A stretch of DNA of 64,000 nt from JAGTVG01 sp965365275 (GTDB taxonomy: Bacteria; Bacteroidota; Bacteroidia; Cytophagales; Cyclobacteriaceae). Below, in pieces: positions 35,805-43,609 of this stretch. Under the pieces are notes generated by a model. It was not told where the DNA came from and searched no databases. It saw only the letters and a list, made by a program, of their open reading frames with translations. The DNA is taken from contig CBDUBA010000010.1 of NCBI GenBank assembly GCA_965365275.1, forward strand, positions 3,391-67,390, in the 5' to 3' direction. Numbering within the stretch: the stretch's first letter is position 1; each line of letters opens with the position of its first letter. The position numbers and the translations under genes were made by a program.

Positions 35805-36959
35805 ATGTACAAGACATTTATAGAAAAACATTTAAAGGGTGATCCAATAATCTGGTTCATAGTGATTCTGTTGTCTGTTCTCAGCATATTCGTAGTTTAC
35901 AGTGCCACAGGAACATTAGCTTACCGCCACATGGGGGGTAATACTGAATATTATCTTTTAAAGCATACACTGCTGGTATTGCTCAGCTTCATGGCCATGT
36001 GGATTGCACATAAAATTGATTACAGATACTACTCCAGGATATCCAGACTGTTTTTATGGATATCTGTTCCATTGTTATTGATAACCTGGAAATTTGGAGT
36101 TACCATAAACGAAGCTTCCAGATGGCTTACAATACCTGTTATCAATCAGGTGTTTCAGCCTTCTGACCTGGCAAAACTGGCATTGATTACCAATCTGGCC
36201 GCGATGTTGTCAAGGCGCCAGCAGCATATCGACGATCTCAAAGATACGCTTATCCCAATGTTATTGTGGTGTGGTCTTATTTGTGGTCTAATCGCCTTAA
36301 CGGATTTCTCTTCAGCCACTTTATTACTGGTCACCTGTCTGCTTATCCTGTTCATAGGCCGAGTGCCGGTGAAATACCTGGCTCTGCTGGTTCTGGTTGG
36401 AATTTTTGCCGGGGCTTTGGCTTTTTCGATAGGACAGCGTGGGGAAACAGTTGTAAGCCGGCTTAAAGATTATCTGGATCCAACGGAGATTCCTTTCCAG
36501 GCCAAGCAATCCTATATAGCAATAGCGACAGGTGGTGTAACAGGAAAAGGTCCGGGGAATAGTGATCAAAGAAATTTCCTGCCACATCCTTACTCGGATT
36601 TTATATATGCCATCATTATTGAAGAATATGGTCTGGCAGGTGGGCTGGTAGTAGTTATCCTATACCTGGCTTTACTCTGGCGGGGCATAATTACAGCTTC
36701 AAAAAGCGACAGGGCCTTTGGAGGACTTTTGTCGGCGGGATTGTGTTTTGCCCTTGTCCTTCAGGCTATGATCAATATGGGGGTAGCAGTAGGATTGGTT
36801 CCAATTACTGGATTGCCCTTACCCCTTGTGAGTATGGGGGGTACTTCCCTCTTATTTACCGGTTTGGCGCTGGGTATAATCCTGAGTGTTAGCCGGGGGG
36901 AAATAGAAGAGTTTGGCAGCAGGTCTGGGAATATTAAAAATGTACCAAAAGCAGCATAG
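35805..36959 (+). CDS. ftsW: Septal peptidoglycan glycosyltransferase FtsW (SEDS family)
   Basis: The protein is 384 aa, a ten-helix SEDS polymerase. Family motifs are FVVYSATGTLAY early, FQPSDLAKLALI in the middle, the GKGPGNSDQRNFLPHPYSDF loop with the catalytic Asp, and the C-terminal PLPLVSMGGTSLL. It polymerises lipid II with FtsI. The murG start lies inside its last 20 bp. Confidence 0.97.
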   Translation: MYKTFIEKHLKGDPIIWFIVILLSVLSIFVVYSATGTLAYRHMGGNTEYYLLKHTLLVLLSFMAMWIAHKIDYRYYSRISRLFLWISVPLLLITWKFGVTINEASRWLTIPVINQVFQPSDLAKLALITNLAAMLSRRQQHIDDLKDTLIPMLLWCGLICGLIALTDFSSATLLLVTCLLILFIGRVPVKYLALLVLVGIFAGALAFSIGQRGETVVSRLKDYLDPTEIPFQAKQSYIAIATGGVTGKGPGNSDQRNFLPHPYSDFIYAIIIEEYGLAGGLVVVILYLALLWRGIITASKSDRAFGGLLSAGLCFALVLQAMINMGVAVGLVPITGLPLPLVSMGGTSLLFTGLALGIILSVSRGEIEEFGSRSGNIKNVPKAA

Positions 36960-38076
36960 CAGCTTGAAAAATAGAAAAACTAAATATCGGGTTATAATCA
37001 GCGGTGGAGGCACCGGGGGCCATATTTACCCTGCCATTGCCATTGCCAATAAACTGAAGGAAAGGATGCCGGATATCGATATCCTTTTTGTAGGCGCAAA
37101 AGGTAAAATGGAAATGCAGAAGGTCCCTGAGGCAGGATTTCCGATAAAAGGAATTTGGATAAGTGGGATTCAACGTAAACGTTCAATTACGAACCTTTTA
37201 TTTCCTATAAAATTGCTGATTAGTTTGGTTCAATCGTACGTTATTATAGCTAAATTTCGACCGGATGTTGCAGTTGGAGTCGGCGGTTTCGCCTCAGGTC
37301 CTTTGTTATGGACAACCAGTTTAATACGAATCCCTACACTTATCCAAGAACAGAATTCTTATGCAGGAATTACTAATAAACTCCTGGCCAGAAAAGTTGA
37401 TAAGATCTGTGTGGCCTATGATCATATGGATCGCTATTTCCCTAAAGATAAGATCATAAAAACGGGTAATCCCGTCCGGGAAGATATCCTGGATATCGAT
37501 AATCGGAAGGCTGCGGCCCTTAAATTCTTCAACTTCGACCAGGATAAAAAAACCGTTTTTGTAATGGGGGGCAGTCTGGGGGCCCGAACGGTAAATATAA
37601 GTGTGTTCAATAAGATCCAGAAGATCATCGATGAAGATGTTCAGCTGGTATGGCAGATCGGAAAGATTTATTATGACGATTACGAGCAGAAGATGAAGAG
37701 CTATGATGTAAGCAGATTGCGTATGTATGATTTCCTCAGGGAAATAGATCTTGCTTATGCTATGGCTGATGTTATTGTTTCCAGGGCTGGTGCCTTATCA
37801 ATATCGGAACTGTCAATCGTTGGGAAACCAGTCGTGCTGATCCCTTCTCCGAATGTGGCTGAGGACCACCAGACAAAAAATGCAGAAGCGCTGACATCCA
37901 GGGATGCGGCCATTCTGATCACGGACCAGGAGGCACCAGTGAAATTGATCGATACAGTACTGGAAATACTAAAGGATAAAGATAAAATGCAACGCCTGGG
38001 TATCAATATTAAGAAATTGGCACTCGCCGGGGCTACTGAAAAAATTACAGACGAAATTCAAAAGCTGTTAAATTGA
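36940..38076 (+). CDS. murG: UDP-GlcNAc--MurNAc-pentapeptide-undecaprenol GlcNAc transferase
   Basis: The protein is about 378 aa from the ATG at 36940 (MYQKQHSSLKNRK), overlapping ftsW by 20 bp; an in-frame start at 36913 would overlap by 47 bp and is less likely. GT28 motifs are the N-terminal SGGGTGGHIYPAIAIA, VGVGGFASGPLL, and the C-terminal VIVSRAGALSISELS with SPNVAEDHQTKNA. It converts lipid I to lipid II at the inner face of the membrane. Confidence 0.96.
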   Translation: MYQKQHSSLKNRKTKYRVIISGGGTGGHIYPAIAIANKLKERMPDIDILFVGAKGKMEMQKVPEAGFPIKGIWISGIQRKRSITNLLFPIKLLISLVQSYVIIAKFRPDVAVGVGGFASGPLLWTTSLIRIPTLIQEQNSYAGITNKLLARKVDKICVAYDHMDRYFPKDKIIKTGNPVREDILDIDNRKAAALKFFNFDQDKKTVFVMGGSLGARTVNISVFNKIQKIIDEDVQLVWQIGKIYYDDYEQKMKSYDVSRLRMYDFLREIDLAYAMADVIVSRAGALSISELSIVGKPVVLIPSPNVAEDHQTKNAEALTSRDAAILITDQEAPVKLIDTVLEILKDKDKMQRLGINIKKLALAGATEKITDEIQKLLN

Positions 38077-39482
38077 ATCTGGATAATAAATATGGATTTT
38101 ACTTCGTAGGTATCGGTGGTATCGGCATGAGTGCACTGGCACGATGGTTTAAGAAACAGGGCAAGTATGTAGCCGGATACGACCGGACGGAAACCCACTT
38201 AACCCAGCAGCTTCAGGAAGAAGGCATAGAGGTGACCCATGAAGATTTCTCATCAGCCATTCCAGAGAAAATAAAAGATAAGCGAAAAGCAATATTGGTG
38301 GTATATACACCTGCTATTCCATCTGACAGTGAGATCCTAAGATACTTTAAAGATTATAAATACAAGATCAAAAAGCGGTCTGAGGTCTTGGGAGCACTAA
38401 CGAAAAAAAGCTTCACCATCGCCGTGGCCGGTACCCATGGTAAGACCACAACAAGTGCCTTAATAGCCCATATACTTAAAGAAACTAACCAGAATATGGT
38501 GGCTTTTCTTGGTGGTATCCTTCAAAATTATGAATCGAATTTGATAGTTAACAAAAAAAGTGGCCAGGTGCTTAATACGGTTGTTGAAGCGGATGAATAT
38601 GACCGCTCCTTTCTTACTTTAAACCCTGATATTGCCGTGGTAACAGCATTGGACCCGGATCACCTGGACATATACGGGGAATTCTCTGAAATGCAGAAAG
38701 GTTTCAGGGATTTCCTGAACAAACTGAAAAAAAAGGGTACGCTAATCATATACAAGGGATTATATGAAAAAGTGATCCCTGAAGACCGGCCTGATATTAA
38801 GGTCAGGGAGTATGGATTGAGTCATATACCGGTTCGAGCAGAAAACATACGGTTGGAAAAAGAAGAGGTAAGATTTGATTATTACAGTCCGGCTGAAACG
38901 ATTGAAAATATTCCATTATCACTGCCTGGTTTTCACAATATAGAAAATGCAATTGCCGCCATTACCGTTTGTTTGAAAATGAAGATCGACGGGTCGGCAA
39001 TTAAAGCAGCACTTTCCTCATTCAGGGGAATAAAAAGACGATTTGAATACATATTATATACGGATAACCTGGTGTATATAGATGACTATGCACATCATCC
39101 TGAAGAAATAAAGGCCTTATTAAGTTCTCTCAGGGCAATTTTTGAAGGACATAAGATCACAGCGCTATTCCAGCCGCATCTATACACACGTACCAGGGAT
39201 TTTGCATATGAATTTGCGGAAGCGCTCGATCTGGCCGATGAAGTCCTAATAATGGATATATATCCGGCCAGGGAAAAACCTATTAAAGGAGTGGGATCTG
39301 AATTGATCCTCAACAAAATGAAATTAGAAAGGAAATCATTATGCAGTAAGGTAGATGTAATCGAGGAGCTTGATGCGAAAGATCTTGATATACTCGTTAC
39401 GATTGGTGCCGGAGATATAGATCAATTGGTAGAACCTATAAAAATTCTATTATCGACAAAATATGAAATTTCCGAAAATTAA
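38073..39482 (+). CDS. murC: UDP-N-acetylmuramate--L-alanine ligase
   Basis: The protein is 469 aa. The only reasonable start is TTG at 38073, overlapping the murG stop by 4 bp (translational coupling); no ATG precedes the Rossmann start FVGIGGIGMSALARWF. The P-loop AGTHGKTTTSALIAH, EADEYDRSFL, YDYAHHPEEIKA-like DDYAHHPEEIKALL and QPHLYTRT motifs are present. It adds L-Ala to UDP-MurNAc. Its end overlaps the ftsQ ATG by 20 bp. Confidence 0.96.
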   Translation: MNLDNKYGFYFVGIGGIGMSALARWFKKQGKYVAGYDRTETHLTQQLQEEGIEVTHEDFSSAIPEKIKDKRKAILVVYTPAIPSDSEILRYFKDYKYKIKKRSEVLGALTKKSFTIAVAGTHGKTTTSALIAHILKETNQNMVAFLGGILQNYESNLIVNKKSGQVLNTVVEADEYDRSFLTLNPDIAVVTALDPDHLDIYGEFSEMQKGFRDFLNKLKKKGTLIIYKGLYEKVIPEDRPDIKVREYGLSHIPVRAENIRLEKEEVRFDYYSPAETIENIPLSLPGFHNIENAIAAITVCLKMKIDGSAIKAALSSFRGIKRRFEYILYTDNLVYIDDYAHHPEEIKALLSSLRAIFEGHKITALFQPHLYTRTRDFAYEFAEALDLADEVLIMDIYPAREKPIKGVGSELILNKMKLERKSLCSKVDVIEELDAKDLDILVTIGAGDIDQLVEPIKILLSTKYEISEN

Positions 39483-40230
39483 CATACGAAATGAAATAAA
39501 GCTGTTTTTGCTTTTCGTACTGGCGTTTTCAGCCATTGCCTTCGTAGAAAGGAAACAGGATTATAAAAAGATCCGGGAATTGAATATCCTGATACACGAT
39601 GAGGGGAACAATTATTTTATTGATAAGGAGGAGGTTCATAAGTTGGTCACGGCAGATAATAGTGATTTTATAGTCGGCAGTGAGTATGCAGCTGTAGATC
39701 TGAAAGCCATCGAAGACCGGGTAAGACAAAATGAATACGTTTCCACTACGCAGGCCTTTAAGGATCTTTCCGGTAACCTTACCATCGAAATATCATTATG
39801 TAAGCCAATTGCCAGAATTATCCGGACCGACAAGCCGGATAGTTATATCTGCGAATCCGGCAAAGTAATATCGACATCCAAGAAATATACGCCCAGGGTA
39901 TTGTTGATCAGTGGGGACTATCTAGACAAAATCACTTCAGGCAATCTGCAAGCTGATTCAGCATATCAGTCACTTTTCGGATTGATAAAATTCATTAATG
40001 AGGATCCTTTCTGGAAGGCACAGATATCACAGTTAAATATCGACCGGAGTGGGGATGTCACCCTATATCCACAGGTTACCAAGCAGTACATAGAGTTCGG
40101 CAAGGTTGAGAATGTTGGGGATAAATTCCTGAAACTGAAATATTTCTATAAGAAAATATTACCCCATAAAGGTTGGAACCATTATGCAAGGGTAAATCTG
40201 GAGTATGAGCATCAAATAATATGTGAATAA
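39463..40230 (+). CDS. ftsQ: Cell division protein FtsQ
   Basis: The protein is 255 aa. A short cytoplasmic N-terminus precedes one membrane helix (about 10-27, EIKLFLLFVLAFSAIAFV) and a periplasmic POTRA-like region (about 40-110), then the beta domain. Similarity across phyla is low, so the call rests on topology and on position between murC and ftsA. FtsQ recruits FtsL/FtsB to the divisome. The start overlaps the end of murC. Confidence 0.9.
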   Translation: MKFPKINIRNEIKLFLLFVLAFSAIAFVERKQDYKKIRELNILIHDEGNNYFIDKEEVHKLVTADNSDFIVGSEYAAVDLKAIEDRVRQNEYVSTTQAFKDLSGNLTIEISLCKPIARIIRTDKPDSYICESGKVISTSKKYTPRVLLISGDYLDKITSGNLQADSAYQSLFGLIKFINEDPFWKAQISQLNIDRSGDVTLYPQVTKQYIEFGKVENVGDKFLKLKYFYKKILPHKGWNHYARVNLEYEHQIICE

Positions 40231-40241
40231 ATTAATATAAC

Positions 40242-41558
40242 ATGGAAAAAGATAAAATTATCGTAGGACTTGACATAGGCACCACTAAAATATGTGCCAT
40301 TGTAGGTCGGAAAAACGAATACGGTAAACTTGAGGTTCTCGGAATGGGTAAGGCCGTTTCAGATGGGGTAATCAGAGGGATAGTAACCAACATTGATAAA
40401 ACCATTCATGGAATTGAAGCAGCTATGAAGGAGGCCGAAGAGCAATCCGGGATCAATATTCGTGTGGTTAATGTTGGTATTGCCGGCCAGCATATTAAAA
40501 GCGCCATTCATCATGGAGGAATAACAAGGAATACCAATGATGATGAAATAACCATTGAGGATATTAACAGACTAACCAATGATATGTACCGGACGGTCAC
40601 ACCACCGGGAAGCGAGATCATTCATGTAATGCCACAGGATTATTACGTCGATTTCGAAGATGGCATCATGGATCCGGTAGGTATGTCTGGTGTAAGACTA
40701 GAGGCGGATTTCCATGTTATCACCGCACAGACCAATGCAATAAACAATGTCAACAAATGTGTAAAAAGAGCAGGCCTGGAAATTGAGAATCTGATTCTTG
40801 AACCATTAGCCTCCTCCCTTTCTGTTCTGAGCGAGGAAGAAAAAGAAGCCGGTGTATGTCTTGTTGATATTGGAGGTGGCACTACTGATATTGCTATTTT
40901 TCATGAAAATATAATTCGCCACACCGCCGTTATTCCTTTTGGAGGCAATATTATCACCTCCGATATTAAACAGGGTTGCCTGGTCATGCATCATCAGGCT
41001 GAACTGCTGAAGACTAAATTTGGGAAAGCCATAGCCGAGGAGGCCAATCCGAATGAAATCGTTTCAATTCCTGGTTTAAAGAACAGACCACCCAAGGAGA
41101 TCTCGATAAAAAACCTGGCGCATATCATAGAAGCACGCCTGGAAGAGATTATAGAGCTTATCCATGCAGAGATCATTACTTCCGGATACGAAAATAAACT
41201 TGCGGGAGGAATCATCCTAACCGGGGGTGGTGCCCAAATGGCCTGTTTGAAACAGCTTGTTGAATATATGACGGGTATGGAAGCCAGGATTGGCTATCCT
41301 AATGAACACCTGGGCAAGAGTAAGATTGATGCTGTCAAAAGCCCAATGTTCGCCACCACCCTGGGTCTTGTGTTATCTGGATTTAAAGCCCTCGATGACC
41401 GGGAAAACAGATATATGGAATCACAGGGAAAATCTGAATCCTCAACCAATAAATACAGAGGAGACAAGAAAAATACAGGAACAAAATTCTTTACAAACAT
41501 TATAGAAAAAACGAAAAGCCTGTTAATCGACGATGTCGATGACCGGCAGGATTATTAA
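40242..41558 (+). CDS. ftsA: Cell division protein FtsA
   Basis: The protein is 438 aa with an actin-like ATPase fold. Motifs are the phosphate-1 loop VGLDIGTTKICAIVG, the SHS2/1C subdomain (GGITRNTNDDEITIEDINR region), phosphate-2 VCLVDIGGGTTDIAIF and adenosine motif IILTGGGAQM. The C-terminal tail (FFTNIIEKTKSLLID) should be the amphipathic membrane-targeting helix. It tethers FtsZ to the membrane. It is 17 bp upstream of ftsZ. Confidence 0.96.
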   Translation: MEKDKIIVGLDIGTTKICAIVGRKNEYGKLEVLGMGKAVSDGVIRGIVTNIDKTIHGIEAAMKEAEEQSGINIRVVNVGIAGQHIKSAIHHGGITRNTNDDEITIEDINRLTNDMYRTVTPPGSEIIHVMPQDYYVDFEDGIMDPVGMSGVRLEADFHVITAQTNAINNVNKCVKRAGLEIENLILEPLASSLSVLSEEEKEAGVCLVDIGGGTTDIAIFHENIIRHTAVIPFGGNIITSDIKQGCLVMHHQAELLKTKFGKAIAEEANPNEIVSIPGLKNRPPKEISIKNLAHIIEARLEEIIELIHAEIITSGYENKLAGGIILTGGGAQMACLKQLVEYMTGMEARIGYPNEHLGKSKIDAVKSPMFATTLGLVLSGFKALDDRENRYMESQGKSESSTNKYRGDKKNTGTKFFTNIIEKTKSLLIDDVDDRQDY

Positions 41559-41575
41559 TTAAAACTTGAAACTAA

Positions 41576-43099
41576 ATGGAGGACAATACTATGAATTCAT
41601 TTGAATTTGACATACCGGCCCACCATAAATCAATTATAAAAGTTATTGGTGTAGGTGGAGGTGGCAGCAATGCTGTCAATCATATGTACAATCAGGGAAT
41701 AAAAGGGGTTGAGTTTGTTATATGCAATACGGACTTACAGGCATTACAAAGCAGCCCGGTACCTAGTAAACTTCAAATTGGAACCACACTGACCGAGGGT
41801 CTTGGTGCCGGTGCCAATCCTGAAGTTGGGAAAGATGCCGCGCTTGAAAACAAGGAAGAGATTAGAAATCTGCTCAGCGAGAACACAAAAATGGTATTTA
41901 TAACAGCTGGCATGGGTGGCGGAACAGGTACCGGAGCTGCTCCTATTATTGCAAGGGTTGCCAAAGACCTTGATATTCTGACAGTGGGGATAGTGACCCA
42001 GCCCTTTAAATTCGAAGGTAAAAAGAAGTCATTTATTGCAGATTCCGGGATAACTGAATTGAAAGAGAATTGTGATACAGTTCTTGTTATTGTCAATGAT
42101 AAATTGAGAGAAATTTATGGGAACCTTCCTGTAACCAAAGCATTTGCTGAAGCTGATAATGTATTGACTACTGCCGCAAAAGGAATTGCCGAGATCATTA
42201 CTGTATCAGGATATGTTAATGTTGACTTTGAGGATGTGAAAACAGTGATGAAAGATTCAGGTGCTGCAGTTATGGGATCAGCAACGATATCCGGAGAGCA
42301 AAGGGCACTCAAAGCAGCTGAAATTGCAATTTCCTCACCCTTATTAAACAATACGGATATACTGGGCGCTAAAAAGATCTTATTATCCATAACCTCTGGT
42401 GAAGAAGCCGAGTTACAGATGGATGAACTATCCGAGATCACAGACTATATTCAGGAAAGAGCCGGCGACGAAGCGGAAGTTATATTCGGTCATGGTGTGG
42501 ATCCAAACCTCGGTGATGCCATAAATGTGACGGTTATCGCTACGGGATTTGATATGCCCGCAAATAATGTTGTTTATGATGAACAAAAAAGGATCATTGA
42601 CCTGGAATCCAGTAAGCAGATAAAGCTTTTTGATGAAGAATTACTGAAGTCTGAACAAAACGGGAGTCCGGCAGTTCCTGCTGAATCTGAAAACCCAACC
42701 CTGGAACGGGGGTATGCCTTTGAATCTCCTGCCAGGCGACCGGTAGAGGAGGAGGATCCTTCGCATGAGGAAGAGCTTGCCGATCTTAACTCACCGGTTG
42801 CTCAGGCTGACCATCAAATAGACAACAATATGGTTACAGAAAGTGAGGAGTTGGATGAGAAGAAAGAAAAATTGCTTCAACAGGCTAAAGAACGATCTGA
42901 AAAACTAAAGAAAGTAAAAAATTATAATGTTAGTGAAGACGAGTACAAGGAGAAATGGGATATGCCTGCTTACCTGAGAAAAAAAGTGAAGCTTCAGGAT
43001 GTGCCCCACTCCTCAGAACATGAAGTATCCAGGTATAATCTGAATGATGACAACCAGATCCTGGGCAATAACAAGTTTTTGCATGATAATGTTGATTAG
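41576..43099 (+). CDS. ftsZ: Cell division GTPase FtsZ
   Basis: The protein is 507 aa. The GTPase domain has KVIGVGGGGSNAVNHM and the tubulin signature GGGTGTGAAPIIA, followed by the T7-loop region. A long acidic linker (about 335-450) leads to the conserved C-terminal peptide, here WDMPAYLRKKV, which binds FtsA. The ATG at 41576 is annotated. A second ATG at 41591 is preceded at 8 nt by GGAGG, an uncommon Shine-Dalgarno in this phylum, so the shorter start is possible. Confidence 0.97.
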   Translation: MEDNTMNSFEFDIPAHHKSIIKVIGVGGGGSNAVNHMYNQGIKGVEFVICNTDLQALQSSPVPSKLQIGTTLTEGLGAGANPEVGKDAALENKEEIRNLLSENTKMVFITAGMGGGTGTGAAPIIARVAKDLDILTVGIVTQPFKFEGKKKSFIADSGITELKENCDTVLVIVNDKLREIYGNLPVTKAFAEADNVLTTAAKGIAEIITVSGYVNVDFEDVKTVMKDSGAAVMGSATISGEQRALKAAEIAISSPLLNNTDILGAKKILLSITSGEEAELQMDELSEITDYIQERAGDEAEVIFGHGVDPNLGDAINVTVIATGFDMPANNVVYDEQKRIIDLESSKQIKLFDEELLKSEQNGSPAVPAESENPTLERGYAFESPARRPVEEEDPSHEEELADLNSPVAQADHQIDNNMVTESEELDEKKEKLLQQAKERSEKLKKVKNYNVSEDEYKEKWDMPAYLRKKVKLQDVPHSSEHEVSRYNLNDDNQILGNNKFLHDNVD

Positions 43100-43180
43100 T
43101 GTTAATAATGTGAGGATTCATTAATATGGTGTTAATGAGTGCTTTTTATTTGGTTTTTTTATAATTCAGTATTTTTTCAT

Positions 43181-43218
43181 AAGGAACAGGGATTGTCCTC
43201 CCCCTGTTCCTTTCCTTT
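43181..43218 (+). terminator. Rho-independent terminator after ftsZ
   Basis: AAGGAACAGGG (43181-43191) pairs perfectly with CCCTGTTCCTT (43202-43212) around a 10-nt loop, followed by a T-rich tail. It closes the dcw cluster about 80 bp after the ftsZ stop. Confidence 0.88.
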
Positions 43219-43384
43219 TTTATTCCCAACCTGCATTAAGACATTTTTTAAATCCAATATTCCGTTTTTATAACTTTACCTTTGGTTCCTGAGTCTCAGA
43301 ATATCTGGATATATTTCTTTAATCATGACCCTAATGTGTATTTAAAACTTTTCTTTTCCATCCCGATTTTTAGGTGAATTTAGT

Positions 43385-43406
43385 TTAGACAGACCGGTCG
43401 GTTTAA
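43385..43406. promoter_or_regulatory. GACCGGTC-centred dyad, possible TetR-family operator
   Basis: The core GACCGGTC (43392-43399) is a perfect palindrome, and the flanks TTAgAC and GTtTAA extend the symmetry to about 22 bp with a few mismatches. Operators with this core are known for TetR-family repressors such as NemR. No TetR gene is in the window. Confidence 0.45.
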
Positions 43407-43515
43407 TAAATAAATAATCTGAACCTTAGATCTGTATGAAAGTTAATTGGTGTAAGGCAGTATATTTTCTCTTTTTAATACGCCCATCTTTTCCTATCTG
43501 TTAACACTTGCAAAT

Positions 43516-43535
43516 TACATGATATTTATCATGTA
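43516..43535. repeat. 20-bp palindrome upstream of the TonB receptor promoter
   Basis: TACATGATA (43516-43524) and TATCATGTA (43527-43535) are exact reverse complements with TT between them. It lies just before the -33 element, consistent with an upstream regulatory site. Confidence 0.5.
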
Positions 43536-43538
43536 TTT

Positions 43539-43561
43539 TTATTTGGACTAAGTCTAAATAA
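43539..43561. promoter_or_regulatory. 23-bp operator-like dyad overlapping the TonB receptor -33 element
   Basis: The left arm TTATTTGGACT (43539-43549) and right arm AGTCTAAATAA (43551-43561) are reverse complements around a single A, with one mismatch in 11. The TTTG at 43542-43545, in the left arm, is the likely -33 box. The position and form suggest repression by a metal-sensing regulator (DtxR or Fur type), though the protein is not identified. Confidence 0.65.
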
Positions 43562-43573
43562 GCATTAATATTG
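43542..43573 (+). promoter_or_regulatory. TonB receptor promoter
   Basis: TTTG (43542-43545), a 20-nt spacer and TAATATTG (43566-43573, one mismatch to TAnnTTTG). The predicted start near 43580 leaves a leader of about 30 nt before the ATG. Confidence 0.55.
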
Positions 43574-43609
43574 TGCCGATAATTACATTAACTTTTTAAT
43601 TTTTCAACG

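Larger units (their letters stand above)
43100..43609. other. ftsZ-TonB receptor spacer: terminator, dyads, promoter
   Basis: These 510 bp have no gene. They hold the ftsZ terminator, a GACCGGTC-centred dyad (43385-43406), a 20-bp palindrome (43516-43535), a 23-bp dyad (43539-43561) and a promoter for the receptor. I see nothing between about 43215 and 43380. Confidence 0.6.
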
